Origin: Solobacterium sp. UBA1761
GTDB taxonomy: Bacteria > Bacillota_I > Bacilli_A > Erysipelotrichales > Erysipelotrichaceae
Direction of reading: 5' to 3'
Assembly (NCBI GenBank): GCA_002315565.1
Contig: DCHD01000013.1
Location: 1-32,010, forward strand
Length of the DNA: 32,010 nt
Under the pieces are notes generated by a model. That model made no database searches and was not told where the DNA came from. It was given only the letters and a program-made list of their open reading frames with translations. Positions 15,002 through 22,898 of this stretch are shown here, one piece after another (within the stretch, counting starts at the first letter, position 1; each line of letters begins with the position of its first letter). The position numbers and the translations under genes are program-made.

Positions 15002-15711
15002 TTACTTCATTAGACAATAAAAAGGTAAAAGAGTGGACCAAACTCCATCAGAAAAAGTATCGTAATGATACTTATCTTTTACTTGAAGAAGAAACTGTAA
15101 AAGCGGCATATGAAAAGGGCTATCTTAAGACTCTTGTCTACGTTGGCGATAAACCGTTTGACTTTCCTGAAAGCTATGATGTGACTGAAGAAGTCATGAA
15201 CAAGATCTCTATGAGCGATGGTCTATATTATATCGGTGTGGCAACAAAGATAAAGATGTCAGATGACTATAAAGAAAGAGTGCTGATTCTTGATGAACTG
15301 CAGGACCCTTTGAATATCGGAAGAATCATAAAAAATGCCAGTCAGTTTGGTTATGATTCTGTAATACTCAGTGAAAATGCTGCTGACTTCTATAACGAAA
15401 AAGCCATTGAGGCAGCAGGTGATGCCCTGTATAAAGTAAACATTAACCGTACAGATATAAAAGAAGAAATACTTAAACTTAAAAGCCAGGGTTTCAAAGT
15501 ATATTCAACAGGTCTATGGAAAAATACCAGAGATTTAAGAGAAATAAAAGAAAGCCCTAAAATGGCTTTCGTAATGGGTAATGAAGGAAGTGGTGTAAGA
15601 GAAGAAATCTATCAGGTATCAGATGATACAGTAAAGATAGATATGCACAACATTGACTCATTAAATGTAGCAATGGCAGCAGCTATTGTAATGTACCGTT
15701 TCAGTAAATAA
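14998..15711 (+). CDS. SpoU/TrmH family RNA methyltransferase
   Basis: A second SPOUT methyltransferase of 237 residues. The N-terminus ITSLDNKKVKEWTKLHQKKY resembles the L30e-like domain of the TsnR/YsgA group. LDELQDPLNIGRIIKNASQFG is motif 1, FVMGNEGSGVREE motif 2 and DSLNVAMAAAIVMYRF motif 3, all intact. It is expected to 2'-O-methylate a ribose in rRNA or tRNA. It is the last gene of the overlapping operon and its end overlaps the convergent acyP gene by 11 bases, so the two transcripts must run into each other. Confidence 0.9.
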   Translation: MITSLDNKKVKEWTKLHQKKYRNDTYLLLEEETVKAAYEKGYLKTLVYVGDKPFDFPESYDVTEEVMNKISMSDGLYYIGVATKIKMSDDYKERVLILDELQDPLNIGRIIKNASQFGYDSVILSENAADFYNEKAIEAAGDALYKVNINRTDIKEEILKLKSQGFKVYSTGLWKNTRDLREIKESPKMAFVMGNEGSGVREEIYQVSDDTVKIDMHNIDSLNVAMAAAIVMYRFSK

Positions 15712-15970
15712 CGTCAAAGTCCCTTTCATCCTTGAGAGGGGTTTCTTTTATCGCATAATCATCTATTTCTATATAGTGATGAGGCATCATTATTTCTTTT
15801 AAAAAGGCATCAATTGACTCATCTTTTCCCTGTACCTCTACAGCTACATTTCCGTTGTCGAGGTTTTTCACATAACCTGTCAGACCATAGGCTCTGGCAA
15901 TATTGATGGCTGTCCATCTGAAACCGACACCCTGTACCTGACCCGTGAATATTACATAATACCTTTTCAT
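15701..15970 (-). CDS. acyP: Acylphosphatase
   Basis: The 89-residue enzyme hydrolyses acyl phosphates. The phosphate-binding loop GQVQGVGFRW with its catalytic arginine, the region GLTGYVKNLDNGNVAVEVQG with the catalytic asparagine, and the length all match the family. The minus-strand -10 box TATAAT ends exactly six bases before ATG, with no Shine-Dalgarno site. The gene is divergent from the chromate transporter with only 23 bases between the two start codons, and convergent with the upstream methyltransferase. Confidence 0.95.
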   Translation of the reverse strand: MKRYYVIFTGQVQGVGFRWTAINIARAYGLTGYVKNLDNGNVAVEVQGKDESIDAFLKEIMMPHHYIEIDDYAIKETPLKDERDFDVIY

Positions 15971-15976
15971 AGATAT

Positions 15977-15984
15977 ATTATAAT
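15977..15984. promoter_or_regulatory. Two overlapping divergent -10 boxes (acyP and chromate transporter)
   Basis: The plus-strand TATAAT occupies 15979-15984 and the minus-strand TATAAT occupies 15982-15977; they share four base pairs. ATG codons follow after nine bases on the plus strand and six on the minus strand. Both -35 regions, if used, lie inside the opposite coding sequence. The two promoters should exclude each other. Confidence 0.6.
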
Positions 15985-15993
15985 TAACTTTGT

Positions 15994-16539
15994 ATGAATG
16001 AATATCTCGATTTATTTCTGACCTGGGCCAAGATCGGCGGCTTCACCTATGGTGGCGGTTATGCCATGCTGCCGATGATCATCAGAGAAGTGGATGAACA
16101 TAAACACTGGGCCAGCGAAGAAGAAATACTTGATTACTATGCCATGTCACAGTGCACACCAGGCGTACTGGCCGTCAACGTGGCTACTTTTGTCGGTTAT
16201 AAAAGAAAAGGTGTAATGGGTGGTATTATCGCAACTCTAGGAGTAATATTTCCTTCAATTGTCATTATTTCTATCATTGCGACATTCCTCAATAATTTTG
16301 CCGATGAACCAATAGTAAGACATGCGCTTAACGGCATTTCAATTGCTGTATGTGTTTTGATGTCAAAGACACTGGTGAAGATGGGCAAATCATCACTTAA
16401 AGATGTAAAGACCATAGCCATCTTTATTGCATCTTTTATTTCAGTGTTTTTCCTGGGTGTAAGCACTATTGTAATTTCTGTATGTGCAGGAATTCTTGGT
16501 TATATCTTCTTTAGACTGGAGGATAAGAAATCATGTTAG
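15994..16539 (+). CDS. chrA: Chromate transporter family protein (half-size, first subunit)
   Basis: The 181-residue membrane protein is one CHR domain. Early marks are FLTWAKIGGFTYGGGYAMLPMI and the sequence SQCTPGVLAVNVATFVGYKRKGVMGGI, followed by several hydrophobic helices. Half-size CHR proteins work as hetero-pairs; the second half is the next gene, overlapping by seven bases. Family members export or import chromate, but in gut-type anaerobes the natural substrate is uncertain. No Shine-Dalgarno site is present; TATAAT ends nine bases before ATG. Confidence 0.88.
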   Translation: MNEYLDLFLTWAKIGGFTYGGGYAMLPMIIREVDEHKHWASEEEILDYYAMSQCTPGVLAVNVATFVGYKRKGVMGGIIATLGVIFPSIVIISIIATFLNNFADEPIVRHALNGISIAVCVLMSKTLVKMGKSSLKDVKTIAIFIASFISVFFLGVSTIVISVCAGILGYIFFRLEDKKSC

Positions 16540-17072
16540 CAATAAAGATGATTATCGAATTCTTCAAGACCGGTCTGTTTGCGATTGGCGGAGGTCTGGC
16601 TACTATTCCTTTCTTAAAGGAAATGGCTCTCAACTATGGCTGGTTTACTCTTGATGATCTGCAGATGATGATCAATGTTGCCGAATCTACACCTGGTCCA
16701 ATCGGCATCAATATGGCTACCTATGTCGGATTCAACAACATGGGAGTAATCGGTGGCCTAATCACTACGCTTTCACTGGTATGTCCAAGCATTATTGTCA
16801 TTATTCTTGTCGCCAAGGCGCTCGACAGATTCAAAGACAGTAAAGTTGTAACAGCTGTATTCAAGACTTTAAGGGCAGCGGTACTGGGACTTGTACTGTA
16901 TGCTGTATACGATATATTCAAAAAGACACTGTTTAGCAGTGTAACCATAATAAATGTCAAAGAGTTTATTATCTATGCGCTGGTTCTTGGTATATCGATT
17001 AAATTCAAGAAAATTTCTCCGATTGCGATAATTGCCGGATGTGCAGTAATCGGAATCATCTTTGCACTATAG
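16533..17072 (+). CDS. chrA: Chromate transporter family protein (half-size, second subunit)
   Basis: The 179-residue partner CHR domain shows FFKTGLFAIGGGLATIPFLKEM, VAESTPGPIGINMATYVGFN, GVIGGLITTLSLVCPSIIV and further helices. GGAGG (about 16519-16523) lies ahead of its ATG inside the end of the first gene, so translation is coupled. The pair probably forms an antiparallel two-domain transporter. The symporter gene starts eight bases after its stop. Confidence 0.88.
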   Translation: MLAIKMIIEFFKTGLFAIGGGLATIPFLKEMALNYGWFTLDDLQMMINVAESTPGPIGINMATYVGFNNMGVIGGLITTLSLVCPSIIVIILVAKALDRFKDSKVVTAVFKTLRAAVLGLVLYAVYDIFKKTLFSSVTIINVKEFIIYALVLGISIKFKKISPIAIIAGCAVIGIIFAL

Positions 17073-17080
17073 AGGTACTT

Positions 17081-18436
17081 ATGGAAAACATTGTTCAAAA
17101 CATCAAGGATTTTGTCTGGGGAAAACCAATGCTGATTTTCCTTCTGGGTGCGCATATCTACCTGACATTAAGAACGAGATTCGTTCAAAGAAAGATCTTT
17201 AAGGGTATTGCCCTGTCATTCAAGAAAGATGACGGTAAGGGAGATGTATCGGTATTCGGTGCACTCACTACCGCTTTGGCTTCAACAGTTGGAACCGGCA
17301 ATATCATCGGTATGGCCGGAGCCGTTATTGCCGGGGGTCCTGGTGCTGTCTTCTGGACCTGGATTGGTGGTTTCTTCGGCGTAGCAACAAAATATGCCGA
17401 GACATTCATCGCCGTAAAACATCGTGAAAAAAACGAAGACGGAAGTTATATCGGTGGAGCTATGACGGCTTTAAAGTCAATAAACCTTCCTGTTCTGGCA
17501 ATCTTCTTCTGTATAGCTGCCATTGTCGGAGCGTTCGGTATCGGCTGTCTGACACAGGCCAATGCCATCGCATCTTTAGCTAAAGACAACTACAATATTT
17601 CACCGGTAATCACAGGTATCGTTCTGGCAGTGCTTACTGCCATCATTGTATTTGGCGGAATCAAATCAATCGCCAATGTCTGTGAAAAACTGGTACCACT
17701 GATGTCCGCTGTCTATATTGTCGGATGTATCATCATCCTTTTGATCAACTGGAAATATCTCGGTCAGACTGTATCGCTTATTATCTCAAGCGCTTTCTCG
17801 CCAAAAGCTGTAGCCGGTGGCTTTGTCGGTTCGTCCATTATCCTGGCAATCCGCAATGGTTTAAGTAAGGGCCTGTTCTCCAATGAGGCAGGTATGGGTT
17901 CTGCTCCTCAGGCTTCAGCTGCCGGAGCTGCCAAGAATGCCGTCATGCCATCACTTGTTGGTATGACCGGTGTCTTCTGGGATACGCTGATTATCTGTGC
18001 GATGACCGGACTTGTTCTGATCTCAAGCGTTCTTGCCAATCCGGATATTGACGCAACTGTTCTTAATGATGCCTCAAAACTGTGCTCAGCTGTCTTTGCG
18101 ACAATTCCTTATATCGGTACACCGCTTCTGATATTCGGAGTACTGACATTCTCTTACTCGACAATTCTTGGCTGGAACTACTATGCAACTCAATCAGTCG
18201 GTTATCTGTTTAATGAAAAAGCCAAGAAGTTATATCTTGCAGTCTGGGTAGCACTTATCTATGTCGGTTCAATCAGTGCCAATCAACTGGTCTGGAACAT
18301 TGCCGACATCATGAATGCCCTGATGGTTATTCCGAATATGATTGCTGTACTGCTTCTTACAAAAGAGATTGTCAAAGATACTGATTATTATCTGTATGAA
18401 AATCATCTGGATGAAAAAGATCCGGATATGAAATAG
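17081..18436 (+). CDS. Sodium:alanine symporter family protein (AGCS)
   Basis: The 451-residue polytopic protein is of the alanine or glycine:cation symporter family. Marks include FGALTTALASTVGTGNIIG, IAGGPGAVFWTWIGGFFG, ATKYAETFIAVKHR and the stretch FSNEAGMGSAPQASAAG, which are the conserved cation- and substrate-binding helices. I chose ATG 17081 because GAGGT lies just upstream and MENIVQNIKDFVWGKPMLI is the normal N-terminus; an in-frame start at 17039 would overlap the previous gene. It probably imports alanine or glycine with sodium ions. Confidence 0.92.
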   Translation: MENIVQNIKDFVWGKPMLIFLLGAHIYLTLRTRFVQRKIFKGIALSFKKDDGKGDVSVFGALTTALASTVGTGNIIGMAGAVIAGGPGAVFWTWIGGFFGVATKYAETFIAVKHREKNEDGSYIGGAMTALKSINLPVLAIFFCIAAIVGAFGIGCLTQANAIASLAKDNYNISPVITGIVLAVLTAIIVFGGIKSIANVCEKLVPLMSAVYIVGCIIILLINWKYLGQTVSLIISSAFSPKAVAGGFVGSSIILAIRNGLSKGLFSNEAGMGSAPQASAAGAAKNAVMPSLVGMTGVFWDTLIICAMTGLVLISSVLANPDIDATVLNDASKLCSAVFATIPYIGTPLLIFGVLTFSYSTILGWNYYATQSVGYLFNEKAKKLYLAVWVALIYVGSISANQLVWNIADIMNALMVIPNMIAVLLLTKEIVKDTDYYLYENHLDEKDPDMK

Positions 18437-18444
18437 GAGAACGT

Positions 18445-19104
18445 ATGAAAATAAACAAATATATTGACCACACATTATTAAAGGCTGATGCAACCAAAGA
18501 ACAGATTACAAAACTATGTAATGAAGCAAAGCAGTACGACTTCGCCAGCGTCTGTGTAAATACCTGTTATGTACCACTGTGTAAAGAACTGTTAAAGGGT
18601 ACAGATGTAAAGGTATGCTGTGTAGTGGGTTTCCCTCTTGGTGCCATGGATTCAAAGTCAAAAGCATTTGAAACAGCAACCGCAGTCGAGAACGGAGCTG
18701 AAGAAATCGACATGGTTATCAATATCGGTGCAGCCAAAGAAGGAAACTTTGAATATGTTGAAAAAGACATTTCTGAAGTAGTAAAAGCAGCAAAAGGAAA
18801 TACAGTAAAAGTAATCATCGAAACTTGTCTATTAACTGATGAAGAAAAAGTAAAAGCCTGCAAAGCAGCAATGAATGCCAAAGCAACCTTCGTTAAGACA
18901 TCAACCGGTTTCTCTACAAACGGTGCAACGACAGAAGATGTAGCACTGATGAAGAAAACCGTAGGAAACAATTGTCTTGTTAAAGCGGCAGGCGGTATCA
19001 GATCATATGAAGATGCCCTTAAGATGATTGAAGCCGGAGCAGACAGACTTGGCTGTTCAGCAGGTATCAAGATTATCGAAGGCTATAACGAAGCCAACAA
19101 ATAA
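18445..19104 (+). CDS. deoC: Deoxyribose-phosphate aldolase
   Basis: The 219-residue class I aldolase splits 2-deoxyribose 5-phosphate into glyceraldehyde 3-phosphate and acetaldehyde during deoxynucleoside breakdown. Lys151 in FVKTSTGFS is the Schiff-base residue. DHTLLKADAT at the N-terminus, VVGFPLGAM, EIDMVINIGA and VKAAGGIRSYEDA are also diagnostic. AGGAG lies before the ATG, eight bases after the symporter stop, so it is the last gene of the four-gene unit. No other deo gene is adjacent. A terminator follows. Confidence 0.97.
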   Translation: MKINKYIDHTLLKADATKEQITKLCNEAKQYDFASVCVNTCYVPLCKELLKGTDVKVCCVVGFPLGAMDSKSKAFETATAVENGAEEIDMVINIGAAKEGNFEYVEKDISEVVKAAKGNTVKVIIETCLLTDEEKVKACKAAMNAKATFVKTSTGFSTNGATTEDVALMKKTVGNNCLVKAAGGIRSYEDALKMIEAGADRLGCSAGIKIIEGYNEANK

Positions 19105-19111
19105 AAAGTCA

Positions 19112-19139
19112 AAAGAAGTGAGATATTCACTTCTTTTTT
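19112..19139 (+). terminator. Terminator after deoC
   Basis: AAGAAGTGA / TTCACTTCTT hairpin with a short loop followed by a T run. Confidence 0.88.
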
Positions 19140-19235
19140 CTGCCTGATTAAATATACAAAAACACATTATTGAAAGTATAATTACTAAAAAGATTAATCT
19201 TAAGGAAACATCAATAATTACAGGGGGAAGTGTTT

Positions 19236-21287
19236 ATGTTTTATGAATTCAGTAATTTCGGATCAAAACTGTTTGATGACTCCAGAATAAAAGCAGGCAT
19301 CAGCAGTGATGATTATTCCAAATATACAGAAGCAAAGAAATCCAAGAACATACTGGATTCAAAGACAGCCGACAGAATTGCTGAAGCAATGAAGAACTGG
19401 GCTGTTGAAAATGGATGCACCCATTATACCCACTGGTTCCATCCGCTCAACGGATCTACAGCTGAAAAACACAATTCCTTCATTGATGAAGAAGATGATA
19501 AACCGATTCTCAGATTCTCCGGAAAATCTTTAATCAAGGATGAACCGGATGCTTCCAGTTTTCCAAGTGGTGGCCTGAGAGCTACTTTTGAAGCAAGAGG
19601 CTATACGTACTGGGATATTACTTCTCCTGCCTTTATCAGAGGACACGTTCTTTATATTCCGACTATCTTCGTATCCTATACCGGTGATTCTCTTGACACT
19701 AAAGGACCATTGTTGAAATCCATAAATGCAGTTGATAAAGCAGCGACTTCTTTAATGCAGTCGCTTGGCTATAAGGACGTAAAGAGTGTAATGCCTTGTA
19801 CTGGCCTTGAACAGGAATACTTTCTGGTAGACAGGTCTGTATTCTTAAAAAGAAGAGATCTTATTCTGACGGGTAAAACACTGTTTGGTACAGTTCCACC
19901 TAAGTCACAGGAACTTGAAAGACATTACTGCGGATCAATCCCTGAAAGAATTAACAGTTTCATGGAAGACGTCAATGTTCAGCTTTGGGATCTTGGTATC
20001 TATGCCAAGAGCGAACACAACGAAGTAGCACCTGGACAGTTTGAGCTGGTACCGGTGTATTCTTCATTGAACAAAGCAATAGACCAGAACATGATTATTA
20101 TGGACATTCTCGGAAAGACTGCGTTGAAGCACGGTCTTGTATGTCTGCTCCATGAAAGTCCGTTCAAAGGTGTCAACGGTTCAGGAAAACATAACAACTA
20201 TTCGCTTTTGTGTGACAATGGAATAAACATGTTCAGTCCAGGTAAAACTCCCGAAAGCAATCTCTGCTTTTTCCTTGCTGTTGCAGCTTTAATTAAAGCT
20301 GTTGATAAGTATGCTGATCTGATCAGACTGTCTTCAAGTGACTCGGGAAATGACTTCAGACTTGGCAGTAATGAAGCTCCTCCGGCAATAGTCTCAATGC
20401 ATCTTGGTGATGTAATTGAAGAAATTCTGGCATCTTTGAAAGATGGAGATGATTACCACAAACTGTCCATATCGCATCTTCCAAAAGACACATCTGACAG
20501 AAACCGTACTTCACCGGTTGCGTTTACCGGCAACAAGTTTGAATTCAGAATGCTCGGTTCATCTTTAAATCCATCATTCCTTAATACGGTAATCAATACT
20601 TCGCTTGCTGAGGTGTTTGAAGAAATAACAGAAGCACTTAAAGAATGTGATTCTATTGATGAAGTTAACAGTAAAGCTGTAAACATAATAAAAGATATAT
20701 ATAAGAAACACGGTAGAGTAATTTTCTCCGGTAACGGCTATGACAGAAAGTGGCCTAAAGAAGCAGAGCAAAGAGGCTTAGAAATCATCCCTACCTTCTA
20801 TGAGGCAATAAGTCATTTCCTGAAAGATGAAAGTGTTGCTCTGTTTGAAAAACACGGTGTTTTCTCAAGAAGAGAAATTGAAGCCAGAAGTGAAATCATG
20901 TATGAATCATACGTGAATGTAAGAAGCATAGAGACAAAAACACTCACAGCAATCGTTTACCAGGATATCATCCCTTCCTATATCAAAGAACTAAAATCTG
21001 TCACTTCTATAAGTCCGGAATATATCTCTGAATCAATGAAGACAAAAGCAGTCAAACTGATGGACTTTATTGATCAGTGTTCCAGGTTGTGCGGTAAGGT
21101 TGAAGATGAACTTGAAGCTTTAAAGAATATGGATTCCTATACAGACAAAGGAAGACATATGCTGGAAAAGGTTCTTCCTGAAGCGGAAAAACTCAGGAAT
21201 ACTTTAGATACAATAGAACACTATATATCCAGAGACAACCTTCCTTGTCCAGGTTACGAAGAACTGTTTTTCAGTATTGATTACTGA
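19236..21287 (+). CDS. glnN: Glutamine synthetase type III
   Basis: The 683-residue enzyme is of the large GSIII class, which makes glutamine from glutamate, ammonia and ATP as a dodecamer. Typical stretches are HYTHWFHPLNGSTAEKH, FPSGGLRATFEARGYT, GLEQEYFLVDR, the VAPGQFELVPVYSS segment, NGSGKHNNYSL and FRLGSNEAPPAIVS, together forming the metal and nucleotide sites. Length is close to the usual 700. I chose ATG 19236 because CAGGGGGA lies eight bases upstream; an in-frame GTG at 19230 is too close to that site. TATAAT at 19177-19182 may serve as -10. No nitrogen regulator gene is nearby. Confidence 0.97.
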   Translation: MFYEFSNFGSKLFDDSRIKAGISSDDYSKYTEAKKSKNILDSKTADRIAEAMKNWAVENGCTHYTHWFHPLNGSTAEKHNSFIDEEDDKPILRFSGKSLIKDEPDASSFPSGGLRATFEARGYTYWDITSPAFIRGHVLYIPTIFVSYTGDSLDTKGPLLKSINAVDKAATSLMQSLGYKDVKSVMPCTGLEQEYFLVDRSVFLKRRDLILTGKTLFGTVPPKSQELERHYCGSIPERINSFMEDVNVQLWDLGIYAKSEHNEVAPGQFELVPVYSSLNKAIDQNMIIMDILGKTALKHGLVCLLHESPFKGVNGSGKHNNYSLLCDNGINMFSPGKTPESNLCFFLAVAALIKAVDKYADLIRLSSSDSGNDFRLGSNEAPPAIVSMHLGDVIEEILASLKDGDDYHKLSISHLPKDTSDRNRTSPVAFTGNKFEFRMLGSSLNPSFLNTVINTSLAEVFEEITEALKECDSIDEVNSKAVNIIKDIYKKHGRVIFSGNGYDRKWPKEAEQRGLEIIPTFYEAISHFLKDESVALFEKHGVFSRREIEARSEIMYESYVNVRSIETKTLTAIVYQDIIPSYIKELKSVTSISPEYISESMKTKAVKLMDFIDQCSRLCGKVEDELEALKNMDSYTDKGRHMLEKVLPEAEKLRNTLDTIEHYISRDNLPCPGYEELFFSIDY

Positions 21288-21391
21288 TTTAATATACTGA
21301 AATTATTTGCCAGAAGCCTTGTAAAGAGATATACTGAATAAGCATGTCGCCAGATATCTGATGGCAAAGAAAGTTTTAAAAAGGTTACACA

Positions 21392-21733
21392 ATGAAGGAA
21401 TTAAAATTAGAAACAATCAGTATTTCAGAAGAAGATATTATTACAACAAGTGGAAAATGTACAGCAAGCGGAGAATCATACATTCTTACGATTGACCGTG
21501 GATCCGGAAGTTTCTGCGGTTGGGACCTGTATACACAGGCTCAGCCAAAAATTGAAGGCTCTAGCAGCACGTTTGCTTATTTCGATGAAAACGGTGCACA
21601 GAAGCAGACGGATTTAGCTACAAACGAATGGCCTGATGGTGATGAAGGCATTGCGATGTGGTTCCATTACAATAGCGGCAATTTCTACCTGTGTGATAAA
21701 TCAGAACATCATCATACATACGTACCTGAATAA
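21392..21733 (+). CDS. Unknown small protein, paralogue of the 3417-3770 product
   Basis: The 113-residue protein is not recognised. Its N-terminus MKELKLETISISEEDIITTS and its C-terminal pattern FHYNSGNF-x2-C followed by HHHT repeat those of the product at 3417-3770, while the middle part (with GSGSFCGWDLYTQAQP and FAYFDENGAQ) differs. There is no signal peptide or membrane helix. AAAAAGG precedes the ATG by seven bases. A perfect 10-bp palindrome, CAGATATCTG, lies at 21351-21360 in the intergenic region. It is a single-gene unit ending at a strong terminator. Confidence 0.7.
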   Translation: MKELKLETISISEEDIITTSGKCTASGESYILTIDRGSGSFCGWDLYTQAQPKIEGSSSTFAYFDENGAQKQTDLATNEWPDGDEGIAMWFHYNSGNFYLCDKSEHHHTYVPE

Positions 21734-21736
21734 CTA

Positions 21737-21765
21737 AAAAAATACACTTAATAAGTGTATTTTTT
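21737..21765 (+). terminator. Terminator after the small unknown gene
   Basis: AAATACACTT / AAGTGTATTT hairpin with loop AAT and a T run. Its end overlaps the -10 box of the next gene. Confidence 0.85.
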
Positions 21766-21766
21766 A

Positions 21767-21772
21767 TAAAAT
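21767..21772 (+). promoter_or_regulatory. -10 box for leaderless glycosyltransferase mRNA
   Basis: TAAAAT ends exactly six bases before ATG 21779. The -35 region would fall within the preceding terminator hairpin. No Shine-Dalgarno site is present. Confidence 0.5.
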
Positions 21773-21778
21773 AAAGTC

Positions 21779-22798
21779 ATGGCAACCAATCCATATTTAT
21801 CAGTTATCATTCCCTGTTATAACTCTGAAGCATTTATAGAGAAATGTCTTGAATGCCTGAAGAAACAGACTTCAAAGGATTTTGAAATTATTTTTGTTGA
21901 TGATGGATCAGAAGATAAAACAGCAGAGATTCTGAATAACTTTGATTATGGAAACAAAAAGATAATTAAAACTGAACACGTTGGACCCGCTGAAGCTCGA
22001 AATATCGCAGTTAAACAAGCCAAAGGTGAATACATCTGGTTTGTTGACTCTGATGATTTGTTTGAACCTGACGCTGTAGAAAAGATAATCTGTTCTTTAA
22101 AAGAAAGCAATGCTGATGTATTGCGTTTTTCCTATAGAGTCAATAAAAACAGTAGCATAAAATCTATTGAGCCTCCATTTAGACCTGGTATCTATGAAGG
22201 AAAGTCTTTAAAAGAAATGCAGAGATATGCAGTCGGATATGCCGATGCTGCACCGTTCTTTTTATGGATTCATGTCTACAGAAGAGAACTGATTAAAGAT
22301 GTACCTTTGTTGTCTTTATGGGAATATCTCTCAGAGAGTAACTTTTTCAACCAAAGAGTATATCCGCGTATTAAGAAACTGCAGGTTATAGATGATGTGC
22401 TTTATCAGTACAATATCAGACCGGGAAGTGCATCGTTTGTGCATAGACCGATTCTGGATAAGACAATGAATCTTTATAGAGCGCTTAAAGAAGACTTAAT
22501 GTCTATTGGCATTTATGAAGAATATAAGGATATGGTTGCTTTTTCAATTGTCGATACATTGATGTTGGGATTATGTATTCCGCATAGAGGTGCATTTGTA
22601 ACAGAATATTCATACTGTTCAAGTATTGAAGTAGCACATAAAAGAATACAGGATATTATGAATACCGATGAATTTGATGAACTGATAAAAGAGGCATCAA
22701 AGCAATACGGATCACCACTAATAAAAAAGGCCCATGAAATTCTCTTAGAAAGAAACGAGAAGGAACTGTTTGAGTTTCTTAAAAATATCAATAAATAA
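21779..22798 (+). CDS. Family 2 glycosyltransferase
   Basis: The 339-residue GT-A fold glycosyltransferase opens with YLSVIIPCYNSEAFIEKCL, followed by FEIIFVDDGSEDKT, the HVGPAEARNIAVKQAKGEYI nucleotide-sugar site and WFVDSDDLFEP containing the DxD-type metal motif. It lacks transmembrane helices, so it would act on the inner membrane face, perhaps on a cell-wall or capsule glycan. There are no other glycan genes next to it, so donor and acceptor are unknown. The message is predicted to be leaderless. A terminator follows. Confidence 0.9.
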   Translation: MATNPYLSVIIPCYNSEAFIEKCLECLKKQTSKDFEIIFVDDGSEDKTAEILNNFDYGNKKIIKTEHVGPAEARNIAVKQAKGEYIWFVDSDDLFEPDAVEKIICSLKESNADVLRFSYRVNKNSSIKSIEPPFRPGIYEGKSLKEMQRYAVGYADAAPFFLWIHVYRRELIKDVPLLSLWEYLSESNFFNQRVYPRIKKLQVIDDVLYQYNIRPGSASFVHRPILDKTMNLYRALKEDLMSIGIYEEYKDMVAFSIVDTLMLGLCIPHRGAFVTEYSYCSSIEVAHKRIQDIMNTDEFDELIKEASKQYGSPLIKKAHEILLERNEKELFEFLKNINK

Positions 22799-22811
22799 CA
22801 TGAAAACACGT

Positions 22812-22838
22812 AAAAACCGGTAATTATTGCCGGTTTTT
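22812..22838 (+). terminator. Terminator of glycosyltransferase gene
   Basis: AAAAACCGG / CCGGTTTTT hairpin with a nine-base loop. Confidence 0.85.
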
Positions 22839-22898
22839 GTTACACGTTAAATAACTTGATACAAAAAGAGATAAAATGATAGAAATAGGGGTAGCGCT

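Noticed and set aside
18567..19070. Long antisense ORF opposite deoC
   Set aside because: It is a shadow of the deoC reading frame; the translated sequence is serine-, alanine- and phenylalanine-rich with no family features, ribosome site or promoter.
21351..21360. CAGATATCTG palindrome as a proven operator
   Set aside because: A 10-bp AT-rich palindrome can arise by chance and no regulator gene is adjacent. It is mentioned only as a point for comparison.
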